A DNA stretch of 64,000 nucleotides from JABDBE01 sp049585795. Lineage in GTDB: Bacteria > Acidobacteriota > Terriglobia > Terriglobales > Acidobacteriaceae. Of the stretch, positions 44,924-52,302 are shown in pieces. The notes beneath the pieces were generated by a model. It had not been told where the DNA came from. It saw only the letters and a list, made by a program, of their open reading frames with translations, and made no database searches. The translations under genes and the position numbers were made by a program. The stretch covers positions 62,001 through 126,000 of the forward strand of contig JBAVAQ010000021.1 in NCBI GenBank assembly GCA_049585795.1, written 5' to 3'. How positions within the stretch are numbered: position 1 is the stretch's first letter; every line of letters begins with the position of its first letter.

Positions 44924-45033
44924 CACATTGAGGCATGTATTGCCCAACGACCTCGGATCTACAATGTCGTTTCGAAATGTTCACGAGGCAGCCGAGCTGT
45001 CATGCAAACGTGCAGGAGAGGCTGTTGAAAAGA

Positions 45034-45109
<76 letters not shown>

Positions 45110-45536
45110 GTCTGTGGGTTCAGCTTCGCTCCGGGGAATTCCGCATCATGGTTGCGGTTATGGCGGTTGATCATATGGCAGCCGGGAACTGCTCTCCGGA
45201 ATCACCGTATCGGGCGAATGCGATTACCGATGAAGAATATAACACAGGCGCTTACCGTCGCACCAACCTTGCCGTCAGGCAGAGGCGGGCAACTGGTGAC
45301 GTCGACTCCATGCTCTGCTCCAACAAATTTCTTGTCGGGATTTGGCCCGGTTGGCGCGCGAGTCGTCGTGATTCGGATTCGGATGTTGTCCGCGCAGTCT
45401 GCGATTTCAAGGTTTGGGCTTGCAAGGCACATCTCAAATCGCAGAAGTTGCTGAGGACGGCCGCAGAGTTCGCGGAGATTTCCAGGCAGTTACCCAGCGC
45501 CTCTAATATGAATTTCTAGTTTCTTGCCAATTCGTT
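45110..45536. other. 427-bp region, no supported gene
   Basis: Open frames exist on both strands, the longest about 120 codons, but none resembles a protein family and no ribosome-binding site supports them. The minus-strand frame across 45202-45432 looks faintly protein-like and could be a remnant. It contains the upstream region of tRNA-Lys, where no clear -35/-10 pair was seen. Confidence 0.45.
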
Positions 45537-45896
45537 TTAGGAACGCTGCTGCAGATCGGCAGCAAACGGAGCTACGGCGTCAGAGACGCTTCGATTCGGC
45601 CGGCGTGAAGGCGCAACTGGCGGACGCTGTTCTAAGGTTCCGAGCAGCGGAGTATCCATCAGTCCATTGGGTTCCAGCACAGAGAGAAAGCCGTAGCGAG
45701 CGCACATAGCGTCGATACGTCTTTGTTGTCCCGGACTAAGAACCTTCACGGGCAAGGTGTCGAAGTTGCGAAAAATCCACAGCAAGTAGAGACGCTGCAC
45801 GAAGGAAGGGTTCAGATACCGTGGTCCCAGAGGCGTGAGCACACGAAGCACGCCTTGAGACAGCTTTTCCATCCACATGACTGGATCACCTGACAT
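45537..45896 (-). CDS. Hypothetical protein
   Basis: 119 aa from ATG 45896; a TTG two codons earlier is an alternative. The first 60 residues are aromatic and hydrophobic in an amphipathic way (VLRVLTPLGPRYLNPSF, LYLLWIFRNFDTLP), perhaps membrane-associated. The C terminus is basic and disordered. Phe, Trp and Leu usage is protein-like. I do not recognise a family. A PilZ gene lies downstream on the same strand, 191 bp before it in window coordinates on the other side of a repeat-free gap. Confidence 0.55.
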   Translation of the reverse strand: MSGDPVMWMEKLSQGVLRVLTPLGPRYLNPSFVQRLYLLWIFRNFDTLPVKVLSPGQQRRIDAMCARYGFLSVLEPNGLMDTPLLGTLEQRPPVAPSRRPNRSVSDAVAPFAADLQQRS

Positions 45897-46087
45897 TTGC
45901 AATCTTTAATGTCTTCGTCTTGGACCAGAGCAATCCAAGGGCCAGCATTATTGCACCAAATGTTATGCAAAGGGAAGCAGAATCCTAAGTTTTAAACAAA
46001 TTTTCACAGGATCAGGTTGTGCCAATGATCACGATCGCGCCCTGACTTACACGGTGACAGGCGGACTGGTTCGCTGACCACCCTTCG

Positions 46088-46417
46088 TCAGCCAGGAATC
46101 TCAGGCAAGCTCGCCATGCTGCGGATGCGGGCTGCCACACCAAAACGACCATCTTCTCCGCCCGGCTCCACGCGAATCACCGAGGCCTGACACAACACCC
46201 AACGCTTTTCGCCGTCGGTGAGTTGGGCAGGGAGCATCAGCACCATCTCCAGTTCGCTGCCCACGAGAATTTCGGAATCCGCGTAAAGGAAAATGCCTGT
46301 CATGCTTAGATCGCGAGTGATTCCGGTGGCTGGTTGGCCTTGCGATGAGAGGATGGAGACGCCCGTGCATGCCGGTATGCGCTGACGCGAGCGCCGGTCG
46401 GAGTTGGTGTCGGACAT
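46088..46417 (-). CDS. PilZ-domain protein
   Basis: 109 aa, a stand-alone PilZ domain with both c-di-GMP motifs intact: RXXXR within RRSRQR (residues 8-13) and DLSMTG (about 36-41). The remaining barrel strands (GSELEMVLMLPA, CQASVIRVEPGGED, FGVAARI) are present. It is probably a c-di-GMP receptor acting by protein contact. Of the four PilZ proteins in the window it has the best-conserved binding site. Confidence 0.88.
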   Translation of the reverse strand: MSDTNSDRRSRQRIPACTGVSILSSQGQPATGITRDLSMTGIFLYADSEILVGSELEMVLMLPAQLTDGEKRWVLCQASVIRVEPGGEDGRFGVAARIRSMASLPEIPG

Positions 46418-46461
46418 CGAAGCCGAAGGTTATCACACCCCGGCTGCCTGAAGAGAAATCG

Positions 46462-47097
46462 TTACCTCGAGTCTGACACTGCAACAAACGCACCCAAACC
46501 TATGAGCGTCAGTCCCGTAGCCGTGCGCTGCCGGCGCCGCAAAACCGCCGACGACCGCAGACGAGCCCCGATCGGAGCCGCCATGAAGGTCACGATGAGG
46601 TCGCAGGAAGTATTCAAGGCCACTGTGATCGTACCCAGGAGAAGAAATTGCCAGAACAATCCGCCGCTCGCCCGATTCACAAATTGTGGAATGAAGGCGA
46701 GAAAAAAGATTGCCGTCTTCGGGTTCAGAACTTCGGTAGCAATGCCTTGCCAAAAAGGGTTTCTAGGAACTTGGCCTGCGGGGATTTGCATCACGGCGTC
46801 TTGATCTGTGCGGGCGCTGAGGATCATGCGAACACCCAGATAGATCAAGTATGCCGCACCCGCATACTTCACCAAGGAAAAAGCGGTTGCCGAGGTGGCC
46901 AACACAATCGACAATCCCGTGGCTGCCGCCATAACGTGAGCGAGACCGCCAAGGAACGTTCCCAGGCAAGACAGCACCCCCTCGCGACGGCCGCCGGCAA
47001 GGGTGCGCGCCAGGACATACAACATGCCGGGGCCAGGGGCTACAGCCAGCAGCATCGCTGCACCCAAAAAAAGCCACAACCGGTGGGGATCGATCAT
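46462..47097 (-). CDS. LysE/RhtB-family amino-acid exporter
   Basis: 211 aa with six hydrophobic segments. Family motifs are AVAPGPGMLYVLART near the N terminus, GTFLGGLAHVMAAATGLS, KYAGAAYLIYLGVRM and the central GIATEVLNPKTAIFFLAFIPQFV. Exports amino acids such as lysine, threonine or homoserine lactone; specificity cannot be assigned. Minus-strand TAGAAT (47110 to 47105) lies 7 nt before the ATG with no Shine-Dalgarno sequence, a possible leaderless start. Confidence 0.92.
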   Translation of the reverse strand: MIDPHRLWLFLGAAMLLAVAPGPGMLYVLARTLAGGRREGVLSCLGTFLGGLAHVMAAATGLSIVLATSATAFSLVKYAGAAYLIYLGVRMILSARTDQDAVMQIPAGQVPRNPFWQGIATEVLNPKTAIFFLAFIPQFVNRASGGLFWQFLLLGTITVALNTSCDLIVTFMAAPIGARLRSSAVLRRRQRTATGLTLIGLGAFVAVSDSR

Positions 47098-47180
47098 GCC
47101 AATGATTCTAAATGGAGAACTCCTGCGGCTGCGAGGAATCGGTGGGCATCGCTGGATGAATCGTGGTTTAGCATAAAGGC

Positions 47181-47954
47181 GTGGCTCCGAAGGATTCTCC
47201 CCGACGAATTGGCTTGGCCCGTGCGCTTTCGAAGCGGGGGTACTGCTCTCGCTCGAGCGCCGCCGATCTCATCCGCGCCGGACGGGTGAGCATCAATGGT
47301 GCAATCTGCCGCAATCCGGAAGCTCCAGTGCGCTTCGAACGTGACCACATTCAGGTGGATCACCGAGAACTGGCCACCCCAACGAAGCTCTACCTAATGC
47401 TCAATAAACCTCGCGGCGTGGTGACAACGGCTTCCGACGAAAAAGGACGTGAGACCGTGTATGCCTATCTCGACGAAGGTCTGCCGTGGGTCGCTCCCGT
47501 CGGCCGTTTGGATAAAGCGAGCGAAGGCCTGCTGCTCCTGACCAACGATTCCGAATGGGCGGCCCGGGTGCTCGCGCCTGAGACACATCTCGACAAGATT
47601 TATCACGTGCAAATTGGCGCGGTCGCGGACGGGGCGCTGATCGAGTCCATCATCCAGGGAGTTAGAACTGATAATGGTGGTTCCTTGCAGGCAAAGAGTG
47701 CCGAAATTCTGCGTCGCGGGAAAAAAAATGCCTGGCTCAAGGTTGTGCTTGATGAAGGCAAGAATCGCCAGATCCGCCGCATGCTCGGGACACTTGGAGT
47801 CGATGTGCTGCGATTGGTCCGCGTCGCGATCGGACCGGTGGCGTTGGGCGAACTCCCGAAAGGAGCCTATCGATCACTAACAGATGTGGAGAAGCTGGCT
47901 TTGGATGGAGCCCTGCGCCCCGCGGAACCTGCGAAGGGCAGTTTTACTTTATAA
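47181..47954 (+). CDS. RsuA/RluB-family rRNA pseudouridine synthase
   Basis: 257 aa from GTG 47181. An N-terminal S4 RNA-binding domain (residues 10-60; LARALSKRGYCSRSSAADLI) precedes the catalytic domain with the nucleophile Asp111 in PVGRLDKASEGLLLLTND. The KPRGVVTT and GKNRQIRRMLGTLG motifs are also present. It isomerises uridine in rRNA; RluB-type (23S) or RsuA-type (16S) cannot be decided from the motifs alone. The C-terminal end overlaps the convergent GAF gene by 11 nt. Confidence 0.93.
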   Translation: MAPKDSPRRIGLARALSKRGYCSRSSAADLIRAGRVSINGAICRNPEAPVRFERDHIQVDHRELATPTKLYLMLNKPRGVVTTASDEKGRETVYAYLDEGLPWVAPVGRLDKASEGLLLLTNDSEWAARVLAPETHLDKIYHVQIGAVADGALIESIIQGVRTDNGGSLQAKSAEILRRGKKNAWLKVVLDEGKNRQIRRMLGTLGVDVLRLVRVAIGPVALGELPKGAYRSLTDVEKLALDGALRPAEPAKGSFTL

Positions 47955-48504
47955 AAGATAAGGTTGATAAGACTTTTGCGGCGAGTTCCAACTGTTGCAG
48001 GTCGTCCTGAGAGAAGTCCGGCCCGGCGGTAGCTGGATCAAATCCTTTGCGACAAACTTGCACCACGCCCAGGACCTTCCGCTGTCCGTCTAGAATCGGC
48101 GCAGACATCAGCTTTTGAATCGCGCTCTGGCCTGATCGGTCGTCATCCTCTGCGGAACTGTTCAGCTTCACACTCTCGAAAATGCTGGCGTGTTTCACTT
48201 TCACGAAGGCATTGAAGAGTTCGGTCTTCTTGGTGGAAGCCGTGTGGGCGGCGACGGCGGAAGAACTGGAAACCGGGATCGATCCTGCAGTTTTCAGTTG
48301 CTCGGGATGAACGAAATTGAGCAGGCCTTTTTCGAGACGCATCAGAGCAACTTCGGTAGGGCGCACTCCAAAGAGCTTGGCCAGAGCCGCACAGAAAAGC
48401 TGCGGCGTCGTAGCCTGGGTGAGCACGTGCTCGACTGATGCGTTGGAAGCCCGCGCTGGAGCTGCCGCGGTACCGCCCTGCTCGGAATTCGATTTGCTTA
48501 CCAT
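47944..48504 (-). CDS. GAF-domain protein
   Basis: 186 aa. A low-complexity N terminus (to about residue 25) is followed by a GAF-like fold: QLFCAALAKLFGVRPTEVAL, LLNFVHPEQLKT, KLMSAPILDGQRKVLGVVQV and a C-terminal helix DDLQQLELAAKVLSTL. No output domain is attached, so it is a stand-alone sensor or adaptor. The ligand is unknown. Confidence 0.75.
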   Translation of the reverse strand: MVSKSNSEQGGTAAAPARASNASVEHVLTQATTPQLFCAALAKLFGVRPTEVALMRLEKGLLNFVHPEQLKTAGSIPVSSSSAVAAHTASTKKTELFNAFVKVKHASIFESVKLNSSAEDDDRSGQSAIQKLMSAPILDGQRKVLGVVQVCRKGFDPATAGPDFSQDDLQQLELAAKVLSTLSFIK

Positions 48505-48625
48505 ATTGTTGGAGTAACGCTACGCGTTGCCGCTTGCATCAGCATAACCATGGTGACGTATTGCAATGGCTGCATCAAGTTACGGAAGTACCTTCAAACG
48601 CGGAGAATGTTTGCTGGCAGTTCGC

Positions 48626-49003
48626 TCAACCCTGGGTGAGGGGAAAATTTTTTTCGCGCCAACCCCGAATACCTCCGTCCATAGAAAGCACGCGGGTGTA
48701 GCCCATTTTCTGAAGGTTGTCGGCGGCCAATGCGGAGCGAAAGCCACCGCCGCAATAGAGCACGATAGGCGTCCCCGGATCGGGCACACGCGCTTCGACG
48801 TCGCGCTCGATAATCCCTTTGCCCAAATGAACCGCGCCGGGAAGGTGATCGGTCGCGAACTCACTTTCTTCACGCACGTCGATAAGCAGAAACTTCTCGC
48901 CCCGGTCGAGTTTCGCTTTTACATCATCGATTGTCACTTCATGAATGCGTTTCCTGGTTTCTTCGACAATCTTCAGAAAACGAGGGGAATGCTGGTGAGC
49001 CAT
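48626..49003 (-). CDS. Rhodanese-domain protein
   Basis: 125 aa, a single rhodanese domain. The active-site loop C84-GGGFRS-90 contains the sulfur-accepting Cys, and the CH2A-like LIDVREESEFATDHLPGAVH is present. GGAGG lies 5 nt before the ATG. It probably transfers sulfane sulfur, or works as a thiosulfate or polysulfide sulfurtransferase; the partner is not visible nearby. Confidence 0.92.
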   Translation of the reverse strand: MAHQHSPRFLKIVEETRKRIHEVTIDDVKAKLDRGEKFLLIDVREESEFATDHLPGAVHLGKGIIERDVEARVPDPGTPIVLYCGGGFRSALAADNLQKMGYTRVLSMDGGIRGWREKNFPLTQG

Positions 49004-49058
49004 GGGTCCTCCGTCCGTTCAATCTATTTTAGCGGAGGAACATCGCGGCGGGATGCAG

Positions 49059-49466
49059 CTACTGGTTTGCCTGCCCGGAAACTTGAGTGATCTCGGCGTC
49101 AGCCGGGACGATCGCAGCTCCCGAGGAATCGAGCAATCGTTGCAGATCGGTTTGCAGCTTATTGCGGTCTTCGGCTCCGAGGTCGACAAATTCGAAGGGC
49201 TGAAGATAGCCTTGAGTTGCCCACATAGGAAAGAGCATACGTGCCTTGGTGCGCACGGTGCTTTCGCCGACGTGGAAGATCACCTCGACTTTAATTCCCT
49301 CATCAAGCGGCGTCTCCAGATGCAGCAACCCTCCGGTGATCGAGAGCTGGTGCAGCCGGCCTCGAGTTTGCCGTCCGTTCTCCAGACAAACCAAAGACAA
49401 GACGGTCCCGGCAAGCTTCACTCGCGGAGCGCGCGGTTTGGCGTGTGCTGCAGAGGCTCTGGCCAT
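49059..49466 (-). CDS. PilZ-domain protein, divergent
   Basis: 135 aa. The fold is recognisable from GTVLSLVCLENGRQTRGRLH, QLSITGGLLHL, GIKVEVIFHVGESTVRTKA and FEFVDLGAEDRNKLQ. The arginine motif is reduced to KPRAPR, and the second motif has Gln in place of Asp/Asn (QLSITGG), so nucleotide binding may be lost or weak. It lies 55 bp upstream of the rhodanese gene on the same strand. Confidence 0.75.
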   Translation of the reverse strand: MARASAAHAKPRAPRVKLAGTVLSLVCLENGRQTRGRLHQLSITGGLLHLETPLDEGIKVEVIFHVGESTVRTKARMLFPMWATQGYLQPFEFVDLGAEDRNKLQTDLQRLLDSSGAAIVPADAEITQVSGQANQ

Positions 49467-49866
49467 ACTCTACACTCAACTATTTCACTTTAGCGCCAGT
49501 GAGGGGGAGATTACGAAAGACCCGACTTCTTTTCCATCTGGCGGACGTTTACTCCTCAATCATTCCATGAGGCAGCCAATACGTTTACGGTTTAGTAAAA
49601 TAAGGAACTCCTGCGCTGACCCAGAAAACTAAGTAAAGAGCCTCAGGACCTTGGAGCTCGCCGTATGACGAAAACCAGTCGTCAGATGCCGGTTCTCAGT
49701 TCTCAGCAGGTGTCGCAGCCCCCAGTCCCGCCCCCAAACTCCTGATTTCACAGGCGGTCTCGGGGATCAGCACAGTTCCAAATTGGGATGAACCTCGCCT
49801 GGGTAACGACCGATTTATTACCGCTGTTACTTTACTGGGTCATTCGCGGACCATAAGCTGCCGTTT
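49467..49866. other. 400-bp intergenic region with tandem TCAG repeat
   Basis: No gene seen. Around 49679-49712 is a tract (CCGGTTCTCAGTTCTCAG) related to the sequence near 62045-62070 and to the tract before the LolC/E gene. The region separates divergent PilZ genes and must contain their promoters, but no convincing -35/-10 pair was found. Confidence 0.5.
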
Positions 49867-50604
49867 ATGAAGCTGAATGCCTTGCTGGTGTCCCAGGATG
49901 CCCCGTCGCTTCGGGTCCTGGGGGCGCTTCTGGACGTGCTCCAAATCGAGCACCAGACTTGCCAGTCGTCGGGCGAGGCGGTCGAGTTGCTGGTGCGTGG
50001 GCACTATTCGGCGCTGGTGCTGGATTTTGATCTGCCGGGCGCAGGGCAAGTGGCGCGAATGGCGCGCATGGCATCCGCGGATCGTAGGCCAGTGGTGTTT
50101 GGCATGGTCAGCGCGTTCACTCCGGTGGGCGGAACCTTCCCGTCGGTCGTGAATTTCGTATTGTACAAACCGCTTGCCTACGAGCAGGTAGCACGCGCAC
50201 TGCACGCCGGACAGCGATTCATGAAGCCGAACCCGCGACATGCGCAACGTCATCCGTTGGAAGCGCTGGTTTATCTTCGGTTCGGAGCCAAAGCGTTGCC
50301 TGCGATCGTGCTCGACTTGAGTGAGCAAGGTTTAGCCTTGCAGGCTCTGGAGCCGTTGCCGCCGGTAGAACATGTGCCGTTGCGTTTTGTGTTGCCGGGA
50401 ACGTCGCATGTCATCGAAGCGATGGGGAAGGTGATCTGGACCGATGACGATGGCCGCGCCGGGATGTTCTTTTTGCGGCTTACTTCAGCTTCGCGAGCTC
50501 ATCTCAAGAATTGGCTGGCCAAGCGCGGCGCGAACAGCAAGAACGCCGTGCGCGTGCTCTTGCCGCCACAAAGGGTGCGGCGCGGAGTGCACGCGTCTCA
50601 CTGA
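49867..50604 (+). CDS. Receiver-like plus PilZ fusion protein
   Basis: 245 aa. Residues 1-115 follow a CheY-like fold: ALLVSQDAPSLRVLGALLDV, the phospho-acceptor Asp region ALVLDFDLPG, and the conserved Lys in VLYKPLAYEQV. The first acidic pair is replaced (SQD), so phosphorylation may be lost. Residues 120-225 are a PilZ domain with RHAQR and DLSEQG, both motifs in good order. The basic tail (about 225-245) is unusual. It would link phospho- or ligand input to c-di-GMP. Confidence 0.8.
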   Translation: MKLNALLVSQDAPSLRVLGALLDVLQIEHQTCQSSGEAVELLVRGHYSALVLDFDLPGAGQVARMARMASADRRPVVFGMVSAFTPVGGTFPSVVNFVLYKPLAYEQVARALHAGQRFMKPNPRHAQRHPLEALVYLRFGAKALPAIVLDLSEQGLALQALEPLPPVEHVPLRFVLPGTSHVIEAMGKVIWTDDDGRAGMFFLRLTSASRAHLKNWLAKRGANSKNAVRVLLPPQRVRRGVHASH

Positions 50605-50610
50605 ATTTCT

Positions 50611-50638
50611 GTAGAGACGTAGCTAACAATGTCTCTAC
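50611..50638. repeat. Palindrome GTAGAGAC...GTCTCTAC
   Basis: An 8-bp perfect stem with a 12-nt loop between the REC-PilZ gene and the amidase gene. The 13 bases CTGTAGAGACGTA (50609-50621) are shared with 32873-32885, so both belong to one dispersed palindromic family. Confidence 0.6.
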
Positions 50639-50705
50639 CCGCCCACCGCGTGAATGTTTCTTCCGTGCTACACTCCAGTTTTTCCCGCACTGACAGCGAC
50701 GCCGC

Positions 50706-52124
50706 ATGAGCGAGCTTACCTTCCTTTCAGCTGTTGCCATGGCTGAGCGAATTCGCAAACGAGAGCTATCCCCTGTCGAACTCGTGGAAGCACATCTCAA
50801 CCGCATCGAGAACCTGAATCCGAAGTTGAACGCTTTTGTGCAGGTAGATGCTGAGGGTGCGCGGCGTCAGGCTCGCGCCGCCGAAGAGGCAATGGTCCGT
50901 CATAAAAAGCTCGGGCCATTGCACGGGGTTCCGGTGAGCATCAAGAGTTCGATCGAAGTGCAGGGCATGAGGTGCGAAGCCGGCAGCAAGCTTCGCGCAG
51001 GATTTGTGGCCGCGCAGGACGCTCCGTTAGTCTCACGGCTGCGTACCGCGGGCGCGATCGTTCTAGGAACCACCAACGCGCCGGAACTGCTGATGGCGTG
51101 GGAAACGGACAATCTCCTCCACGGTCGTACCAACAATCCCTGGGATCTTTCGCGGACTCCCGGCGGGTCGAGCGGCGGCGAAGCCGCGGCGATTGCGGCA
51201 GGATGTTCCGCGGGAGGGGTGGGCAGCGACGGCGGAGGCTCCATTCGCGTGCCCGCGCATTTCAGCGGAATCTGCGGGCTGAAGCCTACGCCCGGCCGCA
51301 TCCCTGCCACCGGGCATTTTCCAACCTCCGTCGGACCGTTCGCGTTGCTCGGGGTGGTTGGGCCGATGGCACGGACGGTTGCGGATTTGAAAGTATTGTT
51401 CGAGGTGATGCAAGGCCGGGATGATGGCGATCCTTCTGCCGCACCGGTTCCGGTGCGCTGGCCAGGGCGCGACGACCTAAAGAAACTTCGCATCGGATAT
51501 TTCGAGGATGACGGACGCACTCCAGTTACTGCCGAAACGCGCGCCGCAGTACGAACTGCGGCCGAGGCGCTTAAGCGTGCGGGATTTGCGATTGAGCCCT
51601 TCCGTCCCGAAGGGCTTGAGCAGGCGCGACAGCTTTGGTGGCAGTTCTTCGGGATCGCGGGGGGAATGCTGCTGCGGCCGATGACCAAAGGCAGAGACGC
51701 GGACCTGAGTCCAATTCTCAAACAGCATTTGAGTCGGGTTGCGACTGAGCCGTCCCACACCGGTCAAACTTTGCTCGATACCTGGATCATGCGCGATGTG
51801 CTGCGTATGGAAATTTTCTCCCAGATGCGTGAATATCCCATTCTGCTTTGCCCGGTCGCTTCCGTGCCTGCCTTTCGTCACGGCGAACGCAGTTGGAAAA
51901 TCGATGGCCAGACCGTGGATTATCTCGATGCCTGGAGTTACACCGAGTGGTTTAATCTGCTGGGAACCCCAGCCGTGGCAGTTCCGTTCGGCCATTCGAG
52001 CAAAGGCCTGCCGATTGGGGTGCAGATTGTGGCGCGTCCGTGGGAAGAAGAGTTGGTGCTGGCCGTCGCGGCCGAACTGGAAGGGCAACGCGGTGCGTGG
52101 CAGTCACCAGAGGTTAACTTCTAA
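50706..52124 (+). CDS. Amidase-signature hydrolase
   Basis: 472 aa. The Ser-cisSer-Lys triad is clear: Lys80 in VSIKSS, Ser155 in GGSSGG and Ser179 in DGGGSIR. The spacings (75 and 24 residues) equal those of characterised amidase-signature enzymes. Hydrolyses an amide bond; substrates in this family range from nitrile-derived amides to acyl amides and glutaminyl-tRNA intermediates. No gatB/gatC is adjacent, so a GatA role is unlikely. No Shine-Dalgarno sequence is visible; TACACT (50669-50674) is a possible -10. Confidence 0.92.
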   Translation: MSELTFLSAVAMAERIRKRELSPVELVEAHLNRIENLNPKLNAFVQVDAEGARRQARAAEEAMVRHKKLGPLHGVPVSIKSSIEVQGMRCEAGSKLRAGFVAAQDAPLVSRLRTAGAIVLGTTNAPELLMAWETDNLLHGRTNNPWDLSRTPGGSSGGEAAAIAAGCSAGGVGSDGGGSIRVPAHFSGICGLKPTPGRIPATGHFPTSVGPFALLGVVGPMARTVADLKVLFEVMQGRDDGDPSAAPVPVRWPGRDDLKKLRIGYFEDDGRTPVTAETRAAVRTAAEALKRAGFAIEPFRPEGLEQARQLWWQFFGIAGGMLLRPMTKGRDADLSPILKQHLSRVATEPSHTGQTLLDTWIMRDVLRMEIFSQMREYPILLCPVASVPAFRHGERSWKIDGQTVDYLDAWSYTEWFNLLGTPAVAVPFGHSSKGLPIGVQIVARPWEEELVLAVAAELEGQRGAWQSPEVNF

Positions 52125-52302
52125 TAGATTTTTCTCCCCCGCTCCCAGCGTGACGTTGCCTGCGGCCTCTGCGCCCCAAGATTTTCTTGTCGGAAGTGAT
52201 AATGCATTTGTACTATTTCGTCATTTTCGAAAAGCGATACCCTTGTTGCCATCCAATCTCCCGCTGCAGCCTGATGGCTTCAGAGATTGACGCAAACATT
52301 TG

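Noticed and set aside
45148..45519. Plus-strand frame of 123 codons after tRNA-Lys
   Set aside because: No ribosome-binding site, no family match and unusual composition; it was reported as a region without a supported gene.
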